Source of the DNA: Chloroflexota bacterium
Lineage (GTDB): Bacteria; Chloroflexota; Anaerolineae; Anaerolineales; UBA4823
DNA length: 55,670 nucleotides
Direction: 5' to 3'
NCBI GenBank assembly: GCA_020349245.1
Contig: CP070764.1
Span: 4,215,677 to 4,271,346 of the forward strand
How positions within the stretch are numbered: position 1 is the stretch's first letter; each line of letters starts with the position of its first letter. Below, in pieces: positions 24,365-33,011 of the stretch. Made by a program: the position numbers and the translations under genes. The notes under the pieces are model-generated. The model did no database searches. It was not told where the DNA came from and saw nothing but the letters and a program-made list of their open reading frames with translations.

Positions 24365-25645
24365 TCATCCTGGAGCAGGTTCTGGCCCGGGATGCTCTTT
24401 CCGGCGTAAAAAGAACCAGTAATACAGGATGGTTGAAATTGTATACAAGACGATCGTGCCCAGGAACGGTGGCCCAAAACCGTAATGCACCTGCAGGTAG
24501 CCGCTGATCGTCGGGCTGAAAGCCCAACCGAAATTCCAGGCCATGCTGACCAGGCTGGCAACGGTTGCCCTTGCAGAAGGCTCTACTTGTTCCATCACAT
24601 AGGTCTGGTAGACCGGTCCACTCATATTCATCAGCGCCAGGCGAATGTAATAGGCGATTGTGCTCATCCAAAAGAGCGGCGAGAAGCCCAGGATGATCAG
24701 GAAAGGAATAGACAAGGTTTGGGTGACCACCACCAGCTGGATTTTACCCATCCGATCAGCGAGAGGCGGAGCGATCAGCAAGCCAAGCCCCATCGCTAAT
24801 GACCCCCAGGCAAACAGCGACCCAATCACCGGATCGGGTTGATTGTGAACTTGGCGGAAAAACACGTTCATGAACGGCATAATCAACCCTGCGCCAATCG
24901 ATGTGACCAGGATTGGCAAGACTAATTTGCCTAACAGTGCCGGATTTTTCGAAGCATAAGAGAGCGGAGCAAATACTGATCTTTCTGCTCTCTGCAGACG
25001 GGGTGTACGCAGCATAGCCAGGGGGACCAATCCTAAAATTACAGTTAATGAGACTACAAAAAGCGCTCCTGCGTAGGCCTGGCTACTCATTGTGGAAACA
25101 CCGCGCATCGTGCCGATCCAGGTTGGTAGGTAGCCGCCAATCCAGTTGCCCACTGAGGCCATTGCCATCTGCAAACCAGAAGAGAAACTGAACAAATAGG
25201 TACGCTCTTTTTCTCCGCTGTTTTCCATAAGAAATGGAGCCATGGTAACCGCACCCAGGCTTTGCCCCAATCCTGATACCACATTCATCGCATAGAGCAT
25301 CCCTTCAAATGGCCATAAAACCATCGCCAAAATTGAAAGGCCCACCAGTGCGCTGGAAATGACCAGCGAGTTCTTTCGACCCAATAAATCGGCCAGGTAT
25401 CCCATCGGCAGGGCTGCCAGCAACGCGGTCAGGCTGCTGACAGTGATCAAACTCCCCAGGAGGGCTTCGTTGTAGCCCAGCGAGAGCACATAAAAGTTAA
25501 ACAGGAGGCGGAAAACCCCCATTGCTGCCCCAACTATGATCACATTAACCAGATACAAGCGCGCATTCCGGCTGAATGCGCGCACTCTGGCCGCATATTC
25601 GTGGATCCCGAGACCGATCCTGTTGATTAAGTTCTCAGGTTCCAA
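24365..25645 (-). CDS. MFS transporter (efflux type)
   Basis: A 426-residue major facilitator with twelve predicted TMs. The cytoplasmic loop 2-3 motif is G-Y-L-A-D-L-L-G-R-K-N and the equivalent loop in the second half is P-P-L-A-D-R-M-G-K. The start is a TTG with GAGGAG just upstream and no alternative Met before residue 42. It lies 14 bp after the ArsR-like regulator gene, third in an operon headed by the small gene at 26749. The layout of regulator plus MFS is typical of inducible efflux. Substrate unknown. Confidence 0.9.
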   Translation of the reverse strand: MEPENLINRIGLGIHEYAARVRAFSRNARLYLVNVIIVGAAMGVFRLLFNFYVLSLGYNEALLGSLITVSSLTALLAALPMGYLADLLGRKNSLVISSALVGLSILAMVLWPFEGMLYAMNVVSGLGQSLGAVTMAPFLMENSGEKERTYLFSFSSGLQMAMASVGNWIGGYLPTWIGTMRGVSTMSSQAYAGALFVVSLTVILGLVPLAMLRTPRLQRAERSVFAPLSYASKNPALLGKLVLPILVTSIGAGLIMPFMNVFFRQVHNQPDPVIGSLFAWGSLAMGLGLLIAPPLADRMGKIQLVVVTQTLSIPFLIILGFSPLFWMSTIAYYIRLALMNMSGPVYQTYVMEQVEPSARATVASLVSMAWNFGWAFSPTISGYLQVHYGFGPPFLGTIVLYTISTILYYWFFLRRKEHPGPEPAPG

Positions 25646-25659
25646 ATACTCCTCATGGA

Positions 25660-26742
25660 TTAACGCTCTTGATCAGCGTGCAAGAATTCCTTAAGGCTTG
25701 AGAAGGTATCCTCAAGTCCTTCAAGCCGGGCAGCATATTTCCTTTCTCCGGGTATCTCCAGGTTTAATCTCACCAGCCTGGCAAGTCGAAGTATTTCCAA
25801 GTGATGCACAACTGTAGGCGCGCGCAAGCGCAATCTTCTTGACAGTTGAGCCGGCGAGAGCGGTTCCTGTTCAAGGTAGCGAAGTGTTTTCAGTCGGGTG
25901 GGGTCTGCCAGGGCTTTTAAGATGCGCAGAAGGGCGTCAGGGACACCCTCTCCTGGCACGAGGGAAACATCAGCCGGTCGGGCGCCATACAACAGTATCA
26001 TCTGTTCGGGATTTATGGCGGCGTAGAGAATGAGGGGTGTTATCCAGTAAGAGGGCACGAAGATTATCTCTCTTATTTCTGGATCAATGTGCAGCTGCAC
26101 TCCCTGGGATAGCGTTTCAATAAGTTCGGGTAAGTTTTTCTCTTCTGCTAAAGATTGGCTTTTCTCGATGGCCCGCTGCAAAGCAGGCTTGATCCGCTGC
26201 TCCTCTTCGGCAAAAAATTCTTGATAATAAGATTGCAGAGCCGCCAAATACAATTCTCCGAATTCTTCTGGCTTTGACCACCAATCTAAAACACTTTGGG
26301 CATCTTTTAAGGAATAGCCTTTCTTCCCTTTAAATATTTTCTGCATCTTTTCAAGATCATCCTCGTCCCAGGCCCGGCGCTCGAATACCTGAGTGAGAAT
26401 CTCATCATATTCTGAAGATGTATCGCTCTTTTTGGTCACGACTGCTAATCTGTCCACAGGCGGTATTTGGCGCAAGGCCCAAAGTACAGCATCTGCATCT
26501 CTTGGTTCAGGAAGAGCGTGCAACCATGAAAGAGGAACGTATATCAATCTCAGAGAGTCTTCCAATACACTTCTTTCTCCCGCCGGGACCCGTGAACGTA
26601 CCCCTGCTGCCCAAGAAGCCCGTAACCCAAAATTCTCTGGATTATGCAGGACTTCCAAGCTCATCAGGAAATCATAAGCCGTGCCTAATTCATGGACGAT
26701 TGTGGGCTGTTTTGTATCCGTATTTTCTATGAGCGCCTCCAT
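25660..26742 (-). CDS. ArsR-like winged-helix regulator with long N-terminal domain
   Basis: A 360-residue protein. The C-terminal 85 residues (about 270-355) are an ArsR-type winged helix: L-K-A-L-A-D-P-T-R-L-K-T-L-R-Y-L, then L-S-P-A-Q-L-S-R-R-L as helix 3 region, A-P-T-V-V-H-H-L-E-I-L as recognition helix and a G-E-R-K-Y-A wing. The first 270 residues are helical with no known motif and probably hold the sensor. Metal-binding Cys motifs of ArsR are absent. It lies between a small gene and an MFS gene, and the promoter of this operon carries a large inverted repeat, so it is the expected autorepressor. Confidence 0.85.
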   Translation of the reverse strand: MEALIENTDTKQPTIVHELGTAYDFLMSLEVLHNPENFGLRASWAAGVRSRVPAGERSVLEDSLRLIYVPLSWLHALPEPRDADAVLWALRQIPPVDRLAVVTKKSDTSSEYDEILTQVFERRAWDEDDLEKMQKIFKGKKGYSLKDAQSVLDWWSKPEEFGELYLAALQSYYQEFFAEEEQRIKPALQRAIEKSQSLAEEKNLPELIETLSQGVQLHIDPEIREIIFVPSYWITPLILYAAINPEQMILLYGARPADVSLVPGEGVPDALLRILKALADPTRLKTLRYLEQEPLSPAQLSRRLRLRAPTVVHHLEILRLARLVRLNLEIPGERKYAARLEGLEDTFSSLKEFLHADQER

Positions 26743-26748
26743 GATTTA

Positions 26749-26994
26749 TCAGCATCCTCCTGCGTTGATCTCGAAGTTGTGGTCCTGTGCCTGGCCAGGC
26801 CGATTCACAACCCGGAATTCTACTGGCCTGATGCGCTGCCCGAGGTTGAGCATGATGTCGCTCAAGTAGAGCAAGGTGCGCTTGCGCAAACCCGGATTTT
26901 CTTGCGAGCCCTTTCTCAATTGTTCCTGAATAAGGTTGACATTCAATTGCTGCTGGTGAATTTGGTAAATAAACTCATAGTGTTCCTGATTCAC
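26749..26994 (-). CDS. Small protein of unknown function, first gene of the MFS operon
   Basis: An 81-residue protein, rich in Gln and Asn near the N-terminus (I-H-Q-Q-Q-L-N-V-N) and ending in two glycines and a Cys (G-G-C). No domain is recognised. The GTG start has a perfect SD AAGGAGG with five bases of spacing. It ends 6 bp before the regulator start, so the two are co-translated. The gene could be a modulator of the regulator, but nothing in the sequence proves it. Confidence 0.7.
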   Translation of the reverse strand: MNQEHYEFIYQIHQQQLNVNLIQEQLRKGSQENPGLRKRTLLYLSDIMLNLGQRIRPVEFRVVNRPGQAQDHNFEINAGGC

Positions 26995-27028
26995 GATAAC
27001 CTCCTTGGCTTTTGTTCAGCCTCATACC

Positions 27029-27095
27029 GTTAGACAATTATCTATTAGGTCATTATCTATGTTAGACGTATATCTAACATAGATAATAGTCTAAC
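27029..27095 (-). promoter_or_regulatory. Operator: perfect 15-bp inverted repeat with extra half-sites
   Basis: ATTATCTATGTTAGA (27052-27066) and its exact complement (27073-27087) flank a 6-bp spacer. Further GTTAGAC half-sites lie at 27029-27035 and, inverted, at 27089-27095. The repeat overlaps the -10 and start region of the operon promoter, so binding would block transcription. Confidence 0.85.
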
Positions 27096-27111
27096 TTTCC
27101 CTTTTTGTCAA
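27083..27111 (-). promoter_or_regulatory. Promoter of the small gene-regulator-MFS operon
   Basis: Minus strand TTGACA (27106-27111), 17-bp spacer, TATTAT (27083-27088). The -10 lies inside the operator. Confidence 0.85.
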
Positions 27112-27132
27112 GCTTTTTCGCCTTTTTCTCAT

Positions 27133-27510
27133 TTATCCGGAGAACCCAGCCTGCCCTTTGCCTGCTTCCTATGTGGATAACTTGTTGAAAACTGTGGATA
27201 ACTCCTCTGAATTGGGGAAAAGTCGCTCGTTTGTTCGGAATTCTTTCTTCCCCGTATACCCCAGATATGGGGGGACCCTGCCATGTCCCTCCATATAACA
27301 AAAAAAGAATCTGTGATAACTTTAATTGCTCTACTTATTCGAATTTGTCCACAATACCGCTGTGGATTTACTTTCCTGTCTTTACCTCTCCCCGCCACTC
27401 TCCTTCCCCTTATATTAGCAGACCGGATCCTTCTGAATTTACTTTAGATTCCGCTTATCCACATATCCACAAGCCCTACTGCTACTACGATTAAATTATT
27501 AATTAATTGG
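27133..27510. other. oriC: Candidate replication origin / DnaA-binding locus
   Basis: Three exact DnaA boxes: TTATCCACA on the minus strand at 27172-27180 and 27193-27201, and on the plus strand at 27455-27463. Near matches are TTGTCCACA (27345-27353), TGTGGATTT (27361-27369) and ATATCCACA (27463-27471). An AT-rich tract, TTAAATTATTAATTAATT, follows at about 27491-27508, a possible unwinding element. No gene lies between 26995 and 27621. Chance expectation for three exact 9-mers in 300 bp is far below one. No dnaA, dnaN or parAB gene is in the window, so a DnaA-titration site or a plasmid-like origin remain possible. Confidence 0.65.
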
Positions 27511-27621
27511 AGGATCTATAAGACTATACAATACAACAATCTATCTCCTGGGAGAAATACACAGTAAAAAAACTTCCTGGCGCTTTGCAGTATTACACCT
27601 AAGAAAAGTCGAAAATAACTT

Positions 27622-29151
27622 TTACCGCGATTGAAAGAATTTATCCAATAACGGCTCAATATCGCCTGGATTGTAATCAACCAGTGTCGTAAAGAAATCA
27701 TCCCCGGTTACGATCTGGCGGAAATATTTCTGGCTGTAGGCGAGGAGAAAATCCAGGAAGTTGTCATCGCCCATGGTATTGCGCAGTTCATCCAGGAAAA
27801 GCGCCCCGTTTAGATAAACCGCATCCCGGTACGCACGGTAACCCAATGGATTGTAAATGCTTCCATCAACCCAGCCCTGCGGTTCGTAATAGTTTATCCG
27901 GTACGTCCACCACCAGGTTAAACTATCGGGATGCAGTTTTTCATAATATAGGTGTTCGCTATAAGTGCACAGGGCTTCATCCAACCAGGGTTCTAAGGCT
28001 TGGTCATTCCCGACGGCCGCGTACCACCATTGGTGAGCAGTTTCGTGGGCGGCGATAGCGGTTAAATAGTCTGCTGGACTGCCAGTATAAAGATTGTAGA
28101 AACCTTTGCTGAGGAAATATAAGCCATCATATTCCATGCCATCAAGAAAATCGGCTTCCACTACGGTCAGCACCTGGCGGGGATATGGGCCAAATAGCTC
28201 ATTAAAAAGTTCGAGAGATTCAGCAGTCGTCTGAAGGACAGCCTCACCGGCAGCTGAATTGATGGGGAAGTAATATGAAAAAACTTCTACAGAATCAATT
28301 GTTGTTGAGGAGACGACATACTGGTCGCTGACAGACCAGGAGAAATTTCGAGCACTTTCCAATCTGTAGTGATCTCCGTCTTCAGTAGTCTCCGGGATAG
28401 AACTTGCTGCAATCACTATATTAGGGTTCGAGTCTGCGATCTGGATGTGCACATCAAAATCTGCGATTTCATAAACTAGATGCTCACCAAAAGGTCCTGC
28501 TTGGTGGTAGAGCCAGCCTTCACCAGGAATGTAAGGAGGGATGAACGGATACCAATCTACGAGGTTAATTTGCCGGCTTGAGTAACCAAAGGGAACGGGG
28601 CGTCCGTAATACTCAGGGGAGGGGGAGGGTAAGTCCAGTGTATAGGTCAGGGATAGTGCTATCTCTTCGCCCGGGAGAAGGGGACTTTCAAGGGGAATCT
28701 GGATGATCCCCAAGTCGCGCGAATAATCCACCACGGGGCTACCATCTCCCCAATTCAGGTTATCCAGCTGGAAAACACCTGGATAACGAGCAGGTTCAAC
28801 CAGCAACAGCAATTCTGATAGTGAGTCTCCAGAGCGATTGAGATAATCTATCTGCTGCTCAACCCGAAGATTGTGTAGACTGTAATTCAAGGAAGCATAA
28901 AGCGTGTAGTGGGGAAGTTTATCTGCTTTAGGTTCAGATGTAGGGGTAGCTAACAATTCTTGCGGGGAGGAAGTTGCGGAGGGTGAGAGGGTCGCGGTTA
29001 CAGGGGCAATGAGTTCAATCGTTGGTGAGGGGGATTTGGTTGGGTTTGAAGCAGGCGGTTGGCTCGTGGCCGTTGGCATAATCTGAGTGGTGCAGCCAGC
29101 CAGGGCTAGGAGGAGGCAGGAGAGTAATGCTAAAGGATGTTTCATCTTCAT
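27622..29151 (-). CDS. M1 family metallopeptidase lipoprotein (copy A)
   Basis: A 509-residue lipoprotein with lipobox L-A-L-A-G-C (Cys19). A Thr/Ser/Pro-rich linker spans about 22-70. The aminopeptidase N-like beta domain is followed by the zinc site H-E-T-A-H-Q-W-W-Y near residue 367 and the third ligand in W-L-D-E-A-L. The substrate motif, usually GAMEN, reads D-G-M-E-Y-D-G, lacking the Asn. The C-terminal ERAP-like domain is absent, so it is a short M1 form. It follows copy B by 30 bp and the pair is a tandem duplication. It probably hydrolyses peptides outside the membrane. Confidence 0.9.
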   Translation of the reverse strand: MKMKHPLALLSCLLLALAGCTTQIMPTATSQPPASNPTKSPSPTIELIAPVTATLSPSATSSPQELLATPTSEPKADKLPHYTLYASLNYSLHNLRVEQQIDYLNRSGDSLSELLLLVEPARYPGVFQLDNLNWGDGSPVVDYSRDLGIIQIPLESPLLPGEEIALSLTYTLDLPSPSPEYYGRPVPFGYSSRQINLVDWYPFIPPYIPGEGWLYHQAGPFGEHLVYEIADFDVHIQIADSNPNIVIAASSIPETTEDGDHYRLESARNFSWSVSDQYVVSSTTIDSVEVFSYYFPINSAAGEAVLQTTAESLELFNELFGPYPRQVLTVVEADFLDGMEYDGLYFLSKGFYNLYTGSPADYLTAIAAHETAHQWWYAAVGNDQALEPWLDEALCTYSEHLYYEKLHPDSLTWWWTYRINYYEPQGWVDGSIYNPLGYRAYRDAVYLNGALFLDELRNTMGDDNFLDFLLAYSQKYFRQIVTGDDFFTTLVDYNPGDIEPLLDKFFQSR

Positions 29152-29181
29152 GGAGGAACATGGAATGAAATTGCTGTGCGA

Positions 29182-30681
29182 TCAACCTGAGCGGTGGCTG
29201 AAGTAACTGTTGATCAGGGCACTCAGGTCAGCCTCAGATGCGTATGCAGACAACAAATTGAAAAAATCATCCCCAGTGGCCTGGCGATAGCGATATTCTG
29301 CCAGGTAATCTCTTAAGAAGGCAATAAAGACCTCCTCGCCAAGAAGATTCCGCAGGTCGCTTAGGAATAATGCCCCCCGTAAATATACTGCATCCCGGTA
29401 TGGATAGAACCCAGCTGCTTCATAGATAGTGCTGTCAACCCAACCTTGGGGATCGTGGAAGTAGATCCGATTTTCCCACCACCAATCTACAAATTCAGGA
29501 TAAGCGCGTTCATAAAAAAAGATCTCACTGAAGGTGCTCAAAGCTTCGTCCAGCCAGGGTTCCCGCGCTTGGTCATTCCCGACCAGGCCGTACCACCACT
29601 GGTGTGCGACTTCGTGGGCAGCGATGATCGTCAGATTGCTTTGGGGGTCGCCGGTGTAGTAATCATAAAAAGCATGGCTCAGAAAGACAAGGCCATCATA
29701 TTCCATACCATCAAGAAAATCGGCTTCAACAACTGAGAGGGCTTTATGCGGGTAAGGCTCAAACAGTTCACTGAAAATCGATAAGGCCTTGGCTGTTTCC
29801 TCCAGCGCAGGTGCTTCAGCCTGCGGGTGAAAAGGGAAGGCATAACTTTTAACCAGCACAGCGCCAACCTGGGTTTCTTGTTCAAGGTATTGGTCGCTAA
29901 CTGTCCAAGCGAAATTCCTGGCAGGAGAATGATGATATTGATAACTATCCCCCTCTCTCTCAGGGATGGAGCTGGCGGCAAGCACAAGTTCACCCCCATT
30001 GGCCGAGTAAGGATTCGTTAATTTAATTTCAACCTCAAATTCTGACATCTCGTAAGCCAGGTGCTCTCCCAGGAATGCGTCTTCGCGCACAAGCCATCCT
30101 TCCCCCGGAATATATGGGGGCAGATAGGGATACCAATCTCCCAGGTTGGTCTGTCGCTCGGTATAACCATAAGGGGCATTCTGATTCGGTAAATTCAACT
30201 GGAAGGAGAGAGTGATCCCAACCGTGCTTTCAGGTTCAAGACTTTGGGGGAGCACAAGGCGCAGTTCTCGCCCATTCAAGGAGTAATCTTGGATGGGGTT
30301 ATCATTTTCCCAGGTAATGGCATTAAGCAGGAATCCGTTTGGATAGCTGTTGGGCTCGATGAGAAATAGCAGGTCCTCCAATTCGGAGTTGGAGTTGTTC
30401 ACATAAGTGATCCGCTGGTCAACTACCGCAGAGTGTGCGTCATAGTTTAACTCCACATCGATAACATACTTGGTCAGTTGAAAACCGGGCTCATCTGGAG
30501 CATTGGTTGGTGTTGCTGGAGGCGGGGTTGTTGTGATAGGTTGTTCTGCTGTGGGCGTAGCCGTCTCGGGTGTGTTTGCCCCGCTGTTTGTCGAGAGAGG
30601 GACCTGCTCCTGGGTGCTGCAGCCGAGGATGGAGAGGCCGAGACAGGAGGTCAAGATAAATACCGCGAGTTGTCTTTTCAT
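29182..30681 (-). CDS. M1 family metallopeptidase lipoprotein (copy B)
   Basis: A 499-residue paralogue of copy A with the same plan: lipobox L-S-I-L-G-C (Cys21), Thr/Pro linker (about 24-65), beta domain, D-G-M-E-Y-D-G in place of GAMEN, zinc site H-E-V-A-H-Q-W-W-Y near residue 354 and W-L-D-E-A-L. The longest frame extends 13 codons upstream, but starting at the ATG at 30681 gives a proper signal peptide (M-K-R-Q-L-A-V-F-I-L). No SD is evident. It heads the two-gene unit. Confidence 0.9.
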   Translation of the reverse strand: MKRQLAVFILTSCLGLSILGCSTQEQVPLSTNSGANTPETATPTAEQPITTTPPPATPTNAPDEPGFQLTKYVIDVELNYDAHSAVVDQRITYVNNSNSELEDLLFLIEPNSYPNGFLLNAITWENDNPIQDYSLNGRELRLVLPQSLEPESTVGITLSFQLNLPNQNAPYGYTERQTNLGDWYPYLPPYIPGEGWLVREDAFLGEHLAYEMSEFEVEIKLTNPYSANGGELVLAASSIPEREGDSYQYHHSPARNFAWTVSDQYLEQETQVGAVLVKSYAFPFHPQAEAPALEETAKALSIFSELFEPYPHKALSVVEADFLDGMEYDGLVFLSHAFYDYYTGDPQSNLTIIAAHEVAHQWWYGLVGNDQAREPWLDEALSTFSEIFFYERAYPEFVDWWWENRIYFHDPQGWVDSTIYEAAGFYPYRDAVYLRGALFLSDLRNLLGEEVFIAFLRDYLAEYRYRQATGDDFFNLLSAYASEADLSALINSYFSHRSG

Positions 30682-30811
30682 GGAAAAGCCTGCTGTCCAG
30701 GTTTGGGCGTCATAGATCAAGCATATCTGCGTGTTTGCAAGTTCAAGATTGAAAGACTTTTGGGTCTAAATTCAGGGTGCTCCGTAAATTGGTGAGAAAT
30801 TTAAGAAGTAT

Positions 30812-30832
30812 CTCAATCTCCGGGAGATTGAG
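30812..30832. repeat. Short palindrome between vWA gene and M1 gene
   Basis: CTCAATCTC and GAGATTGAG are perfect 9-bp arms around CGG. It lies 25 bp beyond the stop of the vWA gene (minus strand) and could be a weak terminator, but no clear U-tract follows on either strand. Confidence 0.45.
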
Positions 30833-30857
30833 TATAAAGGATAGTCTCACAGAACTT

Positions 30858-31805
30858 TCAGCTTTCCATCTCTTCACGTACAGCCCGGTACAGATTTTCA
30901 GCTTTGAGCTCACTGAGGGTGTAACAGGGCGCTTTTAAGTGTTCAGCAAGCATCTGAGCCAATCCCTGGTCAAAGGCAGCATGTTCCATGTTAATCACAA
31001 CTGCGCGGATATCCTCCTCGGCAATCTTTTCTGCTACCTGGTGGGCCTCTTCCTGGGGAGGGAGACCGCTCATCGACACGTTCCCGGCGCCATCTGTAAG
31101 CAAGATGACCAACGGGAGTACATCCGGGTGGAGAATTTTCTCCCGGTCGATGGTTTGGTGTGCCAGGAAAAGGCCGGCGGAGAGGGGCGTTTTACCTCCC
31201 ACGGGGATATCTGCCAGGGCGCGCCGCGCCAGCTGGATAGAATTGGTGGGGGGCAAGACCATCGTTGCCCGATCTTTTTGAAAGACAACCAAGCCTACCC
31301 GGTCACGGCGTTGGTATGCATCTGTGAGCAGGGAGAGAATAGCTCCCTTCGTGGCAGCCATGCGTTCGGCGACAGCCATGGACCAGGAGGCATCCACCAC
31401 AAACAGCACCAGGTTGGCTGTCCGTTTGACTCGCACCTTCCGATGAAAATCATCGGGCTGGATAGCAAACGCGACTCGTTTTCTTTGCTCGTCCCGCTGA
31501 CGCTGGTAAGGGGCTGCGGCTCGAATTGTGGCATCGAAAGCCAGGTCGGTCACCTTTCCCTTGGCTGGCCTGGCGCGAATATAGCGACCGCGCTTTCTTT
31601 CGGTGTGAGTGCGTGATCGCCGCCCAGTTTTTTTACGAGATAATCGATCAAGGGGAGAGTCAATCTTTCGGGGAGAGAAAGGTTTGCCAATCTCGACCTT
31701 TTCGCCGCCTTCCCACCACGTGGCGCTGCCGGAATCGAAAACAGATTGGGGGGCTGGACTCAGGGGGCCTTTTTCAGACCCTTCTTCCAGCACCTCCTGG
31801 CTCAT
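30858..31805 (-). CDS. VWA-domain protein, BchD/ChlD-like
   Basis: A 315-residue protein. The N-terminal part is a basic, Arg-rich linker (R-K-K-T-G-R-R-S-R-T-H-T-E-R-K-R-G-R). The VWA domain has the MIDAS motif D-A-S-W-S, the conserved Thr in G-G-K-T-P-L-S and the T-D-G-A-G-N loop. This matches the C-terminal half of magnesium-chelatase subunit D. The AAA+ half of subunit D is absent. Its ATG overlaps the AAA+ gene stop (ATGA), so it is coupled to it. Such pairs also act as ATPase/chaperone modules apart from tetrapyrrole synthesis. Confidence 0.88.
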   Translation of the reverse strand: MSQEVLEEGSEKGPLSPAPQSVFDSGSATWWEGGEKVEIGKPFSPRKIDSPLDRLSRKKTGRRSRTHTERKRGRYIRARPAKGKVTDLAFDATIRAAAPYQRQRDEQRKRVAFAIQPDDFHRKVRVKRTANLVLFVVDASWSMAVAERMAATKGAILSLLTDAYQRRDRVGLVVFQKDRATMVLPPTNSIQLARRALADIPVGGKTPLSAGLFLAHQTIDREKILHPDVLPLVILLTDGAGNVSMSGLPPQEEAHQVAEKIAEEDIRAVVINMEHAAFDQGLAQMLAEHLKAPCYTLSELKAENLYRAVREEMES

Positions 31806-32896
31806 ACCTTTTTTTTTTCGATGGATTCGCTTTCGCTCGGGACAGGTTCGGGTTGTCCTTCTGTTGTCCCGCCCTGCAATTCTTCAATTCTCTCCTGCAG
31901 GTCCTCCATCGTGATATCGGCTTGCTGGAAAGGTCCCCGTTTGATGCGGTGAGGCAGAGCTAATTCGGCTGCCAGGGCGATGTCCCGCTCATTAATCGCG
32001 GTTCGCCCTTCGAAAGCAGAGTGCGCCCGGGCTGTCTTCAGAATCACCAGGTCGGCACGATGTCCGTCCACATTCAAGGAAGCTGTCAGGGCCGCGATCG
32101 ATAGCAAATCGCGCTGGGTATAAGTGACCTGGTCTAGAAGGAGGCGTCCCGACTCAATTTGATGGGAGAGATCTTCCTCCCGAGCCAGCCATTTCTCCCG
32201 AAAACCATCCGGATCGGCCTCAAAATCCAGGTTGCGCTCCATGATCAAGACCCGATCGCGGGCATCCCGGATACCGTGGATTTCTACAGAAAGCGCAAAA
32301 CGATCCAGCAGCTGGGGGCGCAGATCCCCTTCCTCGGGGTTCATCGTCCCTACTAGGATGAAACGAGAAGGATGTGAGAAGGAAATGCCCTCCCGTTCAA
32401 CGATGTTCATCCCCATGGCGGCGGAATCCAGCAGGAGATCAACAACATGATCGTCCAGGAGATTCACTTCATCGATATAGAGCAAACCCCGATTAGCCGC
32501 GGCCAAGACACCAGGTTCAAATTGGCGTTCACCTTTCTGGATGGCTTTTTCAATGTCTAGAGTACCAACTACCCGGTCTTCTGTTGCCGAGACGGGCAAG
32601 TTGATGAATGGAGTAGGCTGCTGATGTACGGGTAAAGATTCTCCTTCGGCAACTCTTTCTCGGCACTCAGTGCACCAGGTAGTCGGCCGATCTGGATCGC
32701 AGCTGAAGCGGCAATCCCTGACTGCGTGTACATGCGGCAGCAATGCTGCCAGGGCACGGGCCGCCGTTGATTTGGCAGTACCCCGTTCACCGCGAATCAA
32801 TACGCCCCCGATACGCGGGGAAACCGCGTTCAAAACCAAGGCGCGTTTCATCCGTTCTTGTCCAACAATTGCGGTAAATGGATAAATGGGAGGCAT
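31802..32896 (-). CDS. AAA+ ATPase, magnesium-chelatase subunit I-like
   Basis: A 364-residue AAA+ protein. Walker A is G-E-R-G-T-A-K-S-T, the ChlI-type sensor/arginine regions and insert are visible (L-L-Y-I-D-E-V-N-L-L-D-D as Walker B, G-T-M-N-P-E-E-G-D-L-R-P as sensor 1 and R-P-Q-L-L-D-R as finger). Four Cys lie in C-x7-C and C-x-x-C contexts (C-R-F-S-C-D, C-T-E-C). It pairs with the VWA gene downstream. No large H subunit (BchH/CobN) is in the window, so the chelatase role is unproven. A divergent promoter separates it from the S1 gene. Confidence 0.9.
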   Translation of the reverse strand: MPPIYPFTAIVGQERMKRALVLNAVSPRIGGVLIRGERGTAKSTAARALAALLPHVHAVRDCRFSCDPDRPTTWCTECRERVAEGESLPVHQQPTPFINLPVSATEDRVVGTLDIEKAIQKGERQFEPGVLAAANRGLLYIDEVNLLDDHVVDLLLDSAAMGMNIVEREGISFSHPSRFILVGTMNPEEGDLRPQLLDRFALSVEIHGIRDARDRVLIMERNLDFEADPDGFREKWLAREEDLSHQIESGRLLLDQVTYTQRDLLSIAALTASLNVDGHRADLVILKTARAHSAFEGRTAINERDIALAAELALPHRIKRGPFQQADITMEDLQERIEELQGGTTEGQPEPVPSESESIEKKKV

Positions 32897-32915
32897 TTCT
32901 GATCTCTTACCAGTG

Positions 32916-32944
32916 ATTATAACCGAGACCCAATCTTATCACAA
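32916..32944 (-). promoter_or_regulatory. Promoter of the AAA+/VWA pair
   Basis: Minus strand TTGTGA (32939-32944), 17-bp spacer, TATAAT (32916-32921), 19 nt before the ATG. It is back to back with the S1 gene promoter. Confidence 0.65.
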
Positions 32945-32947
32945 AGG

Positions 32948-32976
32948 TTGCCAAGTTATCTATATGCTTTTATAAT
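32948..32976 (+). promoter_or_regulatory. Promoter of the S1-protein gene
   Basis: TTGCCA (32948-32953), 17-bp spacer, TATAAT (32971-32976). CCGGAG lies before the start codon at 33012. Confidence 0.75.
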
Positions 32977-33011
32977 GTAGGTCTATCCTTTAAGCCGGAG
33001 TATCTAAACGT

